From NCBI GenBank assembly GCA_026874595.1, contig CM049307.1, positions 39,803,362 through 39,867,361 on the forward strand: 64,000 bases of DNA, read 5' to 3'. Source of the DNA: Sipunculus nudus. Taxonomy: Eukaryota; Annelida; Sipuncula; Golfingiida; Sipunculidae. The translations under genes and the position numbers were made by a program. This document shows positions 48,101 through 52,157 of the stretch, in pieces. The first letter of the stretch is position 1; each line of letters starts with the position of its first letter. Under the pieces are notes generated by a model. It searched no databases, had not been told where the DNA came from, and saw only the letters and a list, made by a program, of their open reading frames with translations.

Positions 48101-49655
48101 AGCACAACGACATCTATATCACGTGCAACGTATTTTCCTCTGAAATGATCTATAAGAGGAAAAACAATTTACATGTCCCCCTTCGGTTATATTGGACTTC
48201 CACTGAACAACTCAGAGTTTATAGTCAATAAAGTAAAAAGGATCTCTGTATAATAAGTTATCACTCACTTAATAACAACCACTGAAGTTGAGTAGACAGC
48301 GTAGTAACCGATCCCTCCACAGGCATAGGTCGGGTCACCGAAACATGGCTTGTCACAGTTACTGTCGTCAACAGAGTTCAAGAACTTGCTCCAATCATTG
48401 ACGCATGCGCATATCGTCTGCCCGCTGACAGCAGAATATGCGTGTCCAGCATCACCGCACTTCTGGCGACAAAGCCTAGGAGACTGGTCTTGCTGGTCTT
48501 CATGAAGTAAAGTATCCGTCACTGTGTCGAAACATCCCATGTACGTCAGGCTGGTATCTGCAAATCAAGCGCAAGATTTTTTTTTTTTTGGTTAAAAGAC
48601 GTAATCTTTGTCTAAGTGATACGAATTCCTGTCGAAGTTTTAACGACGCACTAAACATTGAAGAATAATCTAGATCTGGTTGTCAAATAACACTACAAAT
48701 TCGCAATAAAGATTCCAATATGATTGTTTTGCCTTCCAATTTAAATAATTGTTCTTGTGAAACAAATGCATTCATGCATTCGGAACTGAAACAGATCTAT
48801 GTGTGAAAAAAGTCAGTATACATGCTATACGTGTATTTGAAAACAAAAAAAAACCCAACAAAAACAGAGGTTTATAGAGGGGCCAGCAATCAATGGTGCA
48901 ATGATATTTTCATCGTCATTTGTAGTATTTCCATACTTCTGTGCCAATCTGACTTATATGCTTTGTGTTTAATTTACTTTATTCATGCATTCTATAGAAG
49001 TGCTTCTTTATGGGACAAATTCTAATGATTAAAGTACACTTATGGTTAGTAGTTCCTGACTTCCATTAAATTTTAATTTTGTACCTTCTTGACATCCTGC
49101 CCCGACCAGCTTGTAGCCTGGTTTACAGGTACATGTCCCTGTCGAGTTACCACAATGTGTGTTGTCAGTTCTGCAGGAGTCGCTAGCGGGGAAACAGGCT
49201 TCGGAGATATATTTCTCTGAAAGTGTAAATGTTCTCGAAAGTATTATTTTCAAAGTGATATTGACAAGAAAAGGCGTACCGTCCAGCATCCCGCTGATCA
49301 ATGAGCTATCGAATACAGTAAGGGGTGGATATAACATACTTTCATGATAACCACCCGTCTTCCAAATTCATAACACCCAGTAGTCTTATAAAATGTACTA
49401 AGAATAGAACTGAGATATATGTGAATGTGAACTAATTAATGATTACGCCTTTGGACTCTGGCATCCTAGGGCTAATACTTAAAACACGTATATAATAAGA
49501 ATAAACACACTTACTCGCTTTACACATACTATCCTCTTTAATGTATGCATCCTGGCACACGCATATCTTCTGTCCGGCGTTGGTCGGGTCCACACATCGA
49601 GTGAAGTTATCAATGCACTGCTCATCATATTGGCACGAATCGCCCAGGTATACAT
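17278..49655 (-). CDS. Polycystin-1-like receptor/channel gene, 28 joined exons
   Basis: This is the gene-level entry; exons are listed separately. Joining 28 exons on the minus strand gives about 2,385 codons with matching splice phase at every junction. The order is EGF-like x2, WSC, partial REJ, full REJ, GAIN/GPS, TM1, PLAT, a multi-span region with the polycystin extracellular domain, pore and basic tail: the polycystin-1 (PKD1/PKD1L) layout with 11 predicted membrane spans. Known family members are large plasma-membrane or ciliary proteins that self-cleave at the GPS and pair with PKD2-type subunits to form cation channels. The partner here is not in the window. Assignment to PKD1 rather than PKD1L1, L2 or L3 is not safe, so no symbol is given. 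The N-terminus is incomplete and the last exon is uncertain. Splice sites were read by eye. Confidence 0.93.
17289..17417 (-). CDS. Polycystin tail exon (last recognised exon)
   Basis: A strong acceptor (pyrimidine-rich, TTTCAG) precedes 17417, and the exon enters in phase 1, matching the donor at 17836. It encodes a basic, proline-rich cytoplasmic tail of about 43 residues (starts QNRRSHQKKPPG). Two endings are possible. A good donor GTGAGT follows 17289 (exit phase 1). If unused, the frame runs three more codons to TAA at 17278-17280 and the gene ends here. I cannot decide between them from sequence alone. Confidence 0.75.
17590..17650 (-). mobile_element. MITE family A, end fragment
   Basis: TTAGGCAAAAAAAATATTG..CTCATGCACTTTTTTTCAGAAATCAATGC matches the inverted right end of the 15449-15799 element with a few changes. 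Only one end is preserved. It lies in the intron between the pore exon and the tail exon. Confidence 0.65.
17836..18360 (-). CDS. Polycystin exon: TM9-TM11 and pore
   Basis: 525 bp, enters phase 1 and exits phase 1, bounded by TTTCAG and GTAGGG. It encodes the C-terminal channel core: TM9 with the basic S4-S5-like stretch VKFLKLLRFNKKV, TM10, a pore helix and loop (ETLFSMLLMNFKFNEL), and TM11 ending in NILVSILNESF, a hallmark of polycystins and related TRPP channels. It continues into an amphipathic basic segment (QLKKIIGV). Where PKD2 has the Leu-Gly-Asp filter, this protein reads Leu-Met-Asn. Polycystin-1-type subunits often lack a canonical filter, which fits a modulatory pore subunit. Confidence 0.95.
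18815..19672. repeat. Intronic ATT/GAT trinucleotide and ~86 bp minisatellite array
   Basis: AAT/ATT runs (18815-18990) pass into GAT-rich DNA. From about 19320 a unit of roughly 86 bp with the words GCTGCTGGCGCTTCTATGAT and TTGCTGCGGATGACGATGAT is repeated about four times. The array ends about 13 bp from the donor of the 19685-20154 exon. Plus-strand frames rich in Met/Leu across it are repeat artefacts. Confidence 0.85.
19685..20154 (-). CDS. Polycystin exon: end of extracellular loop, TM7-TM8
   Basis: 470 bp, enters phase 2 and exits phase 1. It starts with the conserved polycystin stretch GGGYVADLGTTR, followed by LVEFNLYNPNVNLFTIAVIMLEFPATGG (given in part: EFNLYNPNVNLF). These belong to the large extracellular loop between the first and second spans of the channel module, the region called the TOP or polycystin domain in PKD2. 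TM7 (FRLIIEIIFAFFTLYFII) and TM8 follow, separated by a basic loop (KLRKLKKKYF). The acceptor TTTGTAAG is followed by GGG. The start of this exon is the source of the tandem array at 20155-20945. Confidence 0.95.
20155..20945 (-). repeat. ~90 bp tandem array copying the exon start and its 3' splice site
   Basis: About nine copies with a period close to 90 bp lie directly upstream (in gene sense) of exon 19685-20154. Read on the minus strand each unit has an acceptor-like ...TTTAG or AAAG, then GGGC.ATGGTCATRTGGCAGACCTTGGCACCACGCGGC-like sequence. This translates to FRGYGHVADLGTRR, clearly related to the exon's GGGYVADLGTTR. Several units are open in the exon's frame. The copy nearest the exon reads straight into it in phase, exactly 30 codons upstream. 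It is an intronic duplication of exon-start plus splice acceptor. Confidence 0.85.
21523..21727 (-). CDS. Polycystin exon: extracellular loop, middle part
   Basis: 205 bp, enters phase 1 (TTTCAG acceptor) and exits phase 2 (donor GTAAAT). It encodes two cysteines spaced as in the family loop (C..HSPRKLLRSSC), the YPDYS motif, and GPWVYQST..LDGTPLFGQIATY, leading directly into the conserved GGGYVADLG of the next exon. This is the family-typical extracellular domain between the first two channel spans, rich in potential N-glycosylation context (NGT). Confidence 0.93.
21862..22853 (+). repeat. Dispersed ~1 kb repeat, copy 1 (partner at 46402-47598)
   Basis: It matches 46402-47598 in the same orientation, from TCTAATACTTATAAAAGGAATTC through AACCCAGGAGGATTAATGAC and GGTCCGCTTCTGCTACTTAC-like words to the common end CCGGTAATAAGCCCGGTATACCGGGT. 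Substitutions and indels are frequent; the other copy is about 200 bp longer. An internal piece near 22600-22720, read on the minus strand, has a conserved short frame (VYLEDLVSDDVYIANRNE). Probably a transposon of unknown class in the 21.7-23.5 kb intron. Confidence 0.75.
23189..23356. mobile_element. pogo/Tigger-like MITE, 168 bp
   Basis: The element begins CAGTGGAACCTTTGTTAACG and ends ACAGGTTTCACTG, flanked on both sides by TA (23187-23188 and 23357-23358). The CAGTGGAACCT terminus and TA target duplication are those of pogo/Tigger elements of the Tc1-mariner superfamily. Internal length is far too short for a transposase. Confidence 0.85.
23541..23715 (-). CDS. Polycystin exon: start of extracellular loop
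   Basis: 175 bp, enters phase 0 and exits phase 1 with donor GTGAGT. It encodes VWTWANETLIPNLYP, TWYNGQQVYW and FISDLKYYRVGAPRLRLARVK. The WxWAxxTLxPxLY and YRVGxxRLRxLRV patterns are polycystin loop signatures that follow the first channel-module span. Confidence 0.94.
23785..23950 (-). mobile_element. tRNA-derived SINE-like sequence
   Basis: On the minus strand an A-box-like TGGCAAAACCGTTGG (23920-23934) is followed, at canonical tRNA spacing of about 40 bp, by a B-box GGTTCAATTCC (23883-23893) matching the consensus GGTTCRANNCC. No cloverleaf can be completed and there is no discriminator or clean acceptor stem, so a SINE head is more likely than a functional tRNA gene. Confidence 0.5.
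24215..24435 (-). CDS. Polycystin exon: basic loop and TM6
   Basis: 221 bp, enters phase 1 (TTTACAG) and exits phase 0 (GTGAGT). A strongly basic cytoplasmic stretch (LTKLRKKREKELKMW) leads into TM6 (ISYLLYVCLVCTISY), followed by extracellular YDNRDPAAFRAKTEIRNIFY. The RDP..F motif after this span is typical of polycystins. This begins the six-span channel module. Confidence 0.94.
25429..25491. repeat. (TA)n microsatellite beside a donor site
   Basis: About 30 TA units end 14 bp from the donor at 25500-25505 of the next exon, on its intronic side. Confidence 0.95.
25506..25674 (-). CDS. Polycystin exon: end of TM5 and acidic cytoplasmic loop
   Basis: 169 bp, enters phase 0 and exits phase 1 (CCAG, GTAGGA). 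It completes TM5 (VIAMAVVLSLIF) and then encodes a cytoplasmic linker with an acidic cluster (GSDDDEDDVEILDDEE) followed by KDKSSLTEIRRRGR. A serine before an Asp/Glu run resembles a casein kinase 2 site; that is inference. Confidence 0.9.
26133..26937 (-). CDS. Polycystin exon: TM2-TM5
   Basis: 805 bp, enters phase 2 and exits phase 0. It opens with FLCDRWLAVDMDDGRIERLLP, the segment that follows PLAT in polycystin-1 proteins. It continues through LWVSLVSRPTRSKFTRVQRLSCC into TM2, a short extracellular loop, TM3 (ISIMSTLVSVPVSVLIVFLF), a long basic cytoplasmic loop with KSKRRPRKRQGSK, then TM4 (WWCVYIGWLLVFLVVATASV) and most of TM5. It is the longest exon of the gene. The W..F.LVSRP..S.FTRVQRLSCC core is a strong family signature. 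Confidence 0.96.
27089..27415 (-). other. Unexplained 108-codon ORF in an intron, one TM span
   Basis: Starts at an ATG at 27415 and lies between two polycystin exons (27911 and 26937) that join to each other in phase without it. Residues 15-36 are strongly hydrophobic (ILLPLVIVVVLSCLYCAYRI). The rest is low in recognisable features. It could be a skipped exon remnant, a micro-gene or chance; there is no family match I can name. Confidence 0.25.
27503..27841. mobile_element. MITE family A, copy 2 (intronic)
   Basis: Same ends as 15449-15799: TTAGGC, an A-run, then AAGGTATGGTTCTCAGGCAC on the left, and CCCTGAGAACCATACCTT then T-run and GGCCTAA on the right. The interior also matches (CCGCCCGC, a long C-run, GCATCAAAATTTTTATTTTG). 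It contains a C-run of about 20 bp at 27559-27580. Confidence 0.8.
27911..28071 (-). CDS. Polycystin exon: PLAT domain, second half
   Basis: 161 bp, enters phase 0 (CCCCAG) and exits phase 2 (GTAAGA). It encodes RGSVCSYIVSVPAYLGPL, LRIWHDNSGPGDDASWFL and HVVIHDLQTDEK. LRIWHDNSG..ASW is the diagnostic PLAT/LH2 motif. In polycystins the PLAT domain lies in the first cytoplasmic loop after TM1 and binds lipids and calcium. Splice phase joins directly to 26937. Confidence 0.96.
28072..28764. other. Intron; nothing beyond AT-rich DNA
   Basis: Separates the two PLAT exons. It holds an AAT tract near 28613-28635 and no recognisable element. Confidence 0.6.
28765..28932 (-). CDS. Polycystin exon: PLAT domain, first half
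   Basis: 168 bp, phase 0 at both ends. It encodes Y.Y...VHTGARKGAGTKSKVYFVLGGENRETDVRLLDGP (key parts: TVHTGARKGAGTKSKV, YFVLGGE). The TG...GAGT.S.V...L.G pattern is the first beta-sheet of PLAT. It continues in phase into 28071. Confidence 0.95.
29330..29563 (-). CDS. Polycystin exon: GPS cleavage motif and TM1
   Basis: 234 bp, phase 0 at both ends (TTTCAG, GTCAGG). It encodes the GPS core VCDCNHLTMFGADW, with the His-Leu-Thr cleavage triad intact and the paired Cys of the GAIN C-terminal subdomain, then TM1 (VLVTVLGFLVIYFILVLIL) followed by basic RRKDRAD. This predicts an autoproteolysed receptor whose N-terminal fragment stays attached. Cleavage itself is inference from the intact triad. 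Confidence 0.97.
29765..29814. repeat. (TA)n microsatellite in the intron after the GAIN exon
   Basis: About 25 TA units in the 29.56-29.98 kb intron. Confidence 0.95.
29977..30071 (-). CDS. Polycystin exon: GAIN domain, C-rich segment before GPS
   Basis: 95 bp, enters phase 1 and exits phase 0 (GTAAGC). It encodes RCLFWKEKENVWDSDGCK. The C.FW....W...GC pattern directly precedes the GPS in GAIN domains, and its cysteines pair with those of the next exon in known structures. Confidence 0.95.
30277..30757 (-). CDS. Polycystin exon: GAIN domain, subdomain A/B core
   Basis: 481 bp, enters phase 0 and exits phase 1 (GTAAAT). It encodes beta-rich extracellular sequence with many potential N-glycosylation sites (NVTG, NST, NGT, NNT, NGTD). 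It ends FISFWNYG and joins in phase to 30071. No membrane span. Position before the GPS exons assigns it to the GAIN region; sequence similarity alone is weak. Confidence 0.88.
30920..31057. mobile_element. Foldback MITE, 138 bp, intronic
   Basis: The left arm TGTAGTGACAGTTTAGTC is mirrored by ACAAAACTGTCACTACA on the right. The similarity of the arms continues inward through TCTTCAGA-like words to about 50 bp, so the element is nearly all arm. It lies in the intron between the two GAIN-region exons. Confidence 0.7.
31634..31867 (-). CDS. Polycystin exon: GAIN-region extracellular segment
   Basis: 234 bp, phase 0 at both ends. It encodes an amphipathic start (DIAISLRSALRETKGALLS), then FNDSVIDVLYNRN and several N-glycosylation sequons (NVTN, NMTS). 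It belongs to the linker between REJ and the GPS. It joins in phase on both sides. Confidence 0.88.
32346..32485 (-). CDS. Polycystin exon: post-REJ linker
   Basis: 140 bp, enters phase 1 (GTGCAG) and exits phase 0 (GTCAGT). It encodes a charged segment with DPAEKKRLMEEDEVKC. No domain of its own; supported by open frame, splice sites and phase. Confidence 0.82.
32486..34048. other. Intron; no element or exon recognised
   Basis: Largest plain intron of the gene (about 1.56 kb). The 81-codon minus-strand frame at 32907-33152 has no acceptor or donor in phase and no domain. Confidence 0.5.
34049..34157 (-). CDS. Polycystin exon: helical linker
   Basis: 109 bp, enters phase 0 (TTTGTAG) and exits phase 1 (GTTAGT). 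It encodes EKISTTLKDMATHLNKLN, an amphipathic helix, in the region between REJ and GAIN. Confidence 0.82.
34881..35012 (-). CDS. Polycystin exon: Ser-rich linker
   Basis: 132 bp, phase 0 at both ends (TTTTTTTAG, GTACGT). It encodes QETLVSKLSQSPESLQSTDE and a Ser/Gly-rich stretch. Similar low-complexity helical linkers follow REJ in other polycystins. The in-frame ATG at its start is only an internal codon. Confidence 0.83.
35453..35593 (-). CDS. Polycystin exon: segment after second REJ
   Basis: 141 bp, phase 0 at both ends (TTTCAG, GTAACT). It encodes helical, charged sequence (EILESNVFKQAESEKDYLAM) and SKALCSNGG. It joins in phase to the end of the second REJ module. Confidence 0.86.
35981..36285 (-). 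CDS. Polycystin exon: second REJ module, part 4
   Basis: 305 bp, enters phase 1 and exits phase 0 (GTGAGG). It encodes TPVTIMCGGWLDEGNN, FYTWSYHV and LPRGIATENYQVDIQVSIMD. C.GW.DEG is the REJ signature. It is the counterpart of exon 41892-42172, with the same phases and similar length. Confidence 0.93.
37017..37580. repeat. 34 bp minisatellite, ~16 copies, intronic
   Basis: The unit contains GTGCAATGATTAAGCCTTCA and AGAAAGTTCTCCCC. Copies differ by single substitutions, and some by 1-2 bp length. It lies in the intron between REJ exons 35981-36285 and 37723-37878. The reverse frame reading HGENCLEGFII-like repeats is an artefact. Confidence 0.93.
37723..37878 (-). CDS. Polycystin exon: second REJ module, part 3
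   Basis: 156 bp, enters phase 1 and exits phase 1 (GTAAGT). It encodes YRLTEGQRYKLRVTVGEAF and NLPPYNGSCTVSPIN. PPYNGSC is a REJ hallmark. It is the counterpart of exon 43274-43417. Confidence 0.94.
37910..37947. repeat. (TA)n microsatellite near an acceptor
   Basis: About 19 TA units beginning 32 bp from the acceptor of exon 37723-37878 on its intronic side. Confidence 0.95.
38330..38514 (-). CDS. Polycystin exon: second REJ module, part 2
   Basis: 185 bp, enters phase 2 (TATCAG) and exits phase 1 (GTAAGG). It encodes WVFCESCSESEKAALTYKWT, with two Cys and the TYKW strand typical of REJ. It is the counterpart of exon 44861-45033. Confidence 0.92.
39004..39027. repeat. Poly-G run, ~23 bp
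   Basis: One of several long G or C runs in the window; others near 4029-4047, 27559-27580, 31200-31212, 34830-34841, 43056-43070 and 58477-58490. Confidence 0.95.
39205..39800. promoter_or_regulatory. Intronic CCAAT/GC-box cluster
   Basis: In the intron between two REJ exons a GC-richer stretch holds AGCCAATCAG (39280-39289), CTCCGCCCATTG near 39325, TGATTGGCTCC near 39662 and CTGATTGGAC near 39713. These are CCAAT boxes in both orientations and one GC box, in a stretch richer in CpG than nearby intron. It could be a promoter or enhancer; no transcript evidence is available. Confidence 0.3.
40324..41078 (-). CDS. Polycystin exon: second REJ module, part 1
   Basis: 755 bp, enters phase 0 and exits phase 2 (GTAAAT). 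It encodes KPDLCKVCGQPSVTLSP, then Ig-like strands, GYINIVESELNAVIADGSVR, NGSLSRDPDA, LSFAWYC. The A.I..GS.R......L.LNGS.S.DPD....L.FAWYC pattern is the REJ N-terminal half. The acceptor CTGCAG at 41079-41084 is chosen because it alone gives the phase 0 required by the donor at 41891. The nearby CTACAG at 41101-41106 would give the wrong phase. Confidence 0.92.
41892..42172 (-). CDS. Polycystin exon: first REJ module, part 3
   Basis: 281 bp, enters phase 1 and exits phase 0 (GTGAGA). It encodes FTVTCSDWLDEGDNVDKNET, LYKFESKVV and SFYLAAGTSKVKVTIVD. C.DW.DEG is the REJ signature. It parallels exon 35981-36285. Confidence 0.93.
42430..42610. repeat. Eroded dispersed-repeat fragment
   Basis: The words GGGGCAGATCCAGGATTTAGG, AACCCAGGAGGACTAATGA, GGTCC.GGAAAAGGG and CCGCTTCTGCT recur in the 1 kb dispersed repeats at 21.9 and 46.4 kb. 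This looks like a shorter related fragment. The CAGGGGCAGATCCAG start resembles hAT-type ends. Confidence 0.45.
43215..43270. repeat. (TA)n microsatellite abutting a donor site
   Basis: About 28 TA units continue directly from the donor GTAATA of exon 43274-43417; the donor itself is the edge of the microsatellite. Confidence 0.95.
43274..43417 (-). CDS. Polycystin exon: first REJ module, part 2
   Basis: 144 bp, enters phase 1 (TTTTTAAG) and exits phase 1 (GTAATA). It encodes TVPAKTLQNDRMYKVKAAAP and NFPPYNGNCSVAPLT. PPYNGNC is the REJ hallmark. It parallels exon 37723-37878. Confidence 0.94.
44213..44514. mobile_element. TIR element (MITE-like), ~300 bp, intronic
   Basis: The left TAAAGCTGCGTTTACCGGG and the right CCCGGTAAACGCAGCTTA are inverse complements. 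The arms extend through GCGCGG to about 25 bp. The interior is CpG-rich compared with the intron. The two short open frames within it, one on each strand, are artefacts. Confidence 0.75.
44861..45033 (-). CDS. Polycystin exon: first REJ module, part 1
   Basis: 173 bp, enters phase 2 (CATTCAG) and exits phase 1 (GTAATG). It encodes CIENCLPKVDPATKLTLSAE, then CATCPSG and helical sequence. It parallels exon 38330-38514 and joins the WSC exon in phase. A counterpart of exon 40324-41078 is absent, so this first REJ lacks its N-terminal half. Confidence 0.9.
45053..45117. repeat. (TA)n microsatellite inside an acceptor region
   Basis: About 32 TA units begin 19 bp from the acceptor of exon 44861-45033, occupying the place where branch point and pyrimidine tract are expected. 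Confidence 0.95.
46402..47598 (+). repeat. Dispersed ~1.2 kb repeat, copy 2
   Basis: Partner of 21862-22853, with the same order of shared words and the same end CCGGTAATAAGCCCGGTATACCGGGT. Its extra ~200 bp includes a minus-strand frame (47092-47379) with a hydrophobic stretch (VAPIFLTFILLG) and IYLEDLDSDGVYIVNRNE, also partly conserved in copy 1. It probably is the coding remnant of the parent element. It lies in the intron between the WSC exon and the first REJ exon. Confidence 0.75.
48269..48557 (-). CDS. Polycystin exon: WSC domain
   Basis: 289 bp, enters phase 1 (TTTGCAG) and exits phase 2 (GTGAGT). It encodes MGCFDTVTDTLL, CRQKCGDAGHAYSAVSGQTI, CACVNDWSKF, NCDKPCFGDPTYACGG and YYAVYST. 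Eight cysteines in WSC order and the GCF...C...C...C.C....C...C.G....CGG pattern identify a WSC carbohydrate-binding domain, which human PKD1 also carries near its N-terminus. The first codons (TSLTY) link to the EGF-like exon. Confidence 0.95.
49085..49216 (-). CDS. Polycystin exon: EGF-like module 2
   Basis: 132 bp, phase 1 at both ends (TTTCAG, GTACAA). It encodes ACFPASDSC, NTHCGNSTGTCTCKPGYKL and GAGC. C.C..GY....GC is an EGF-like C-terminal half. A symmetric 1-1 exon is typical of shuffled extracellular modules. Confidence 0.88.
49515..49655 (-). CDS. Polycystin exon: EGF-like module 1
   Basis: 141 bp, phase 1 at both ends (AAACAG, GTAAGT). It encodes GDSCQYDEQCIDNFTRCVDP, KICVCQDAYIKEDSMC. 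Six cysteines are spaced like an EGF-like/EB module. It joins 49216 in phase; its upstream partner is unresolved. Confidence 0.85.
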
Positions 49656-50219
49656 CTGTTTAACACGAGCCCAAAAAAGACATCACATTTACGTAAACAA
49701 CATTATAGTAGTTCTGATGCCTATGTTCAGTATGTCGTTCTTGGTCACGTCTTTGGTCAAAAGTCCAGTTCGTAGGTTCGGTGCACTCATACACGTACAA
49801 ATTCATTTGCTCAGACATGCACACAAAGACACACGCTTCACTTACGCAATATATTAAATAAAACTCCAAAGACAACGGGTGAAACGTTTATTTACAAGCT
49901 GCGAAGATCCCGCGGTGCTTCTTTATATATCGATATTGAGGCAGTTCCCGCAAGTCTATCATACCCTGAAACGAAAACTAGAAACACATATGGCAACTGG
50001 ATTAAGTATACTGAAAACACTATGTATACCCGGACTTTGTTTGTAGCAAGCATGATTTAGTAAAATTAGTTAAAGTTTAAAGACAAAATTATCAGCTTTA
50101 ATATATATTTCTTTAATGATGTTAAAAAGACTTTTTACATATGGAACATTTTGACTCCATTTTGTACTGAGAAGTGCCCAGCAAAGTGATCAATCATTGT
50201 AAAATGAAACTTACTTTAC

Positions 50220-50310
50220 GTGACGTCACCGCTGTTTGAATAATGAACGATCCCCGGGAAGAACGCATTGATTAGTTCAGACGAGCCACCCATCACGAAA
50301 TTCCAGGACA
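50220..50310 (-). CDS. Candidate upstream exon with LamG-like sequence
   Basis: 91 bp, bounded by TTGCAG and GTAAAG, open in only one frame: SWNFVMGGSSELINAFFPGI then VHYSNSGDV. It resembles the end of a laminin-G/concanavalin-like fold (GG....AF.G). It enters phase 1, matching the donor of 52041-52157, but exits phase 2 while the next known exon (49655) needs phase 1. Either an exon is missing, the donor differs, or it belongs to another transcript. Confidence 0.4.
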
Positions 50311-50569
50311 CTGCAATAAAAAATTTGGTATTTGACGGTGATGTTGTTGTCAGGGCGCATTAAGTTTTCATGATAACAGAACTTTGCAATGTCTATACCT
50401 TTTTTCACACTTCCATATTTTTCATTGTTGTGCACGTCAAGAGATCAATACATACTGCCGTTTCCTTCTGCAGTCACCAATATGTACGGTGTGGGTTATC
50501 ATTTACGGTGTATTATCAAGATATAGTTCCTCTTACAATGCGTAAAAACATTTGCTTCCGCCAACAGGA

Positions 50570-50920
50570 TAGTATACGCTCAGTCCCGTTCGTGTGTGTG
50601 TGTTTGTTCACTACATAACTCACGAATTCAGGAATGGAATGACATGAAATTTTCAGGAATGGGCGAATGAAGAATCGATAAGATTTTGGTGTGGGTCCGG
50701 ATCATGATCCGGATCAAGGAAAGACTTCCAAGAATATTCACTAATGTGCAGTCCCGTATGATCGAATGAACATGCATGAGATTTGGGCCGCATAAGTGAA
50801 TGCAAACACTTGTTGAAGAACTTATGCACCGATGAACTTCGGAATATAAGTTGTCAATAAGTGATTGTAAACACGGGCTGCGAAGTACCATCCACGTGGC
50901 GGAGGCCTGCATTCCCGGGA
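50570..50920. repeat. Dispersed repeat, copy 2 (partner at 5480-5870)
   Basis: Same orientation and order of words as copy 1, including GGTCCGGATCATGATCCGGA and GCGGAGGCCTGCATTCC. Frames of 82 and 120 codons across it are not supported. Confidence 0.6.
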
Positions 50921-51276
50921 ATGTATATTTCAAATTTCTCATTTGGTTCTTCTTAAGGAACATACATTTACTTAACATGCACTTGTTCAAATTACATATA
51001 GAAAGTTAAAATTATTGTTTATGTTTCATGAGGACATACATGCAAGTATAGTGTATCGTAAAGGCCGATAAAGTATATTGTTATGTAAACAGGGCTAAAT
51101 GATATGCGTGGTGAATAATTCATACTGCTGAGCAGTTGTTTGTATCCTGATATAACACACCCATTTGTATTCTTTTGTTACTAGTCCGCTGGATTCATCT
51201 CATCATTTCGCTTATAAATGTGTTCATCCTGACATTACACTCATAATTGTATCTCATGTTAAAATACAATTATCGA

Positions 51277-51668
51277 CGAACTTATCCTGAGATTGCGCTC
51301 AGCAGCGTATTCATCCGGACATTACACTCAACAGCGTATTTATCCTGAGATTGCGCTCAACAACGTTTTCACTCGGAGATTACACTCAATAGCGTATTTA
51401 TCCGGAGATTACGCTCAACAGCGTATTTATCCGGAGATTACGCTCAACAGCGTATTTATCCGGAGATTACGCTCAACAGCGTATTTATCCGGAGATTACA
51501 CTCAACAGCGTATTTATCCGTAGATCACGCTCAACAGCGTATTTATTCTGAGCTAACTCTCAACAGCTCATTATCCTAAAATCGCGCTCAACACCTTGTT
51601 TATCCAGAAATTTCGCTCATCAGCTTGTTTATCCAGAGATTACGCTAAACAGTGTATTCAACTCGACA
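51277..51668. repeat. 29 bp minisatellite, ~13 copies
   Basis: Unit GCGTATTTATCCGGAGATTA followed by CGCTCAACA. Central copies are nearly identical and flanking copies more diverged. A 76-codon plus-strand frame exists only through the repeat. It lies between the two candidate upstream exons. Confidence 0.95.
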
Positions 51669-52040
51669 CTACACACAACACGTGCACGTGTTTAACACGT
51701 TTATGTATCTCTAACGTAAACAGTTTCTGGATCTCCATTCTGGTAACCAGACTGAACGCTCACACAACCATAATTATATACGCAGGGTATATCTAACGGA
51801 ACATTTATAACCGCACAAACGTGATATCAAGCGTTCAACCTCAACATAAAAAGGCATAAAAGGGCCATCTGCATAAAAATTGTAATTAGAAACCAACAGA
51901 AATAATATTTTACATAAAATACGGAATCTGTGTTAGACTTACGTCTATCGAAGCATGGGAATATGTTTTATTCATTTGAATAATTTAGTAGCATATATAT
52001 TATTTAATGACAGGTTAGATCTGTTGGTGAATCTGCCTAC

Positions 52041-52157
52041 CATATGTGCAGTAACCTGACTTTGACTCAACAATGTCTAAATAATGTTCCACATTCGGGT
52101 GCGCATTAAAATCTGTTAATCTTTTCTTAAACTCATTGACCAGATCCAGAAAGTAAG
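52041..52157 (-). CDS. Candidate upstream exon
   Basis: 117 bp with a good acceptor (CTCCACTGCAG) and donor (GTAGGC), open in one frame only: FLDLVNEFKKRLTDFNAHP, then VEHYLDIVESKSGYCTY. It enters and exits phase 1. It joins 50310 in phase, giving CTYVSWNFVMGG. No family recognised. It may be 5' sequence of the polycystin or another gene. Confidence 0.45.

Noticed and set aside
49885-49965. Possible exon between the LamG-like and EGF-like exons
   Set aside because: It has a good acceptor and fair donor, but no frame links both neighbours without a stop or a phase clash.
51293-51523. 76-codon repeat protein
   Set aside because: Frame created by a 29 bp minisatellite whose period is not a multiple of three.
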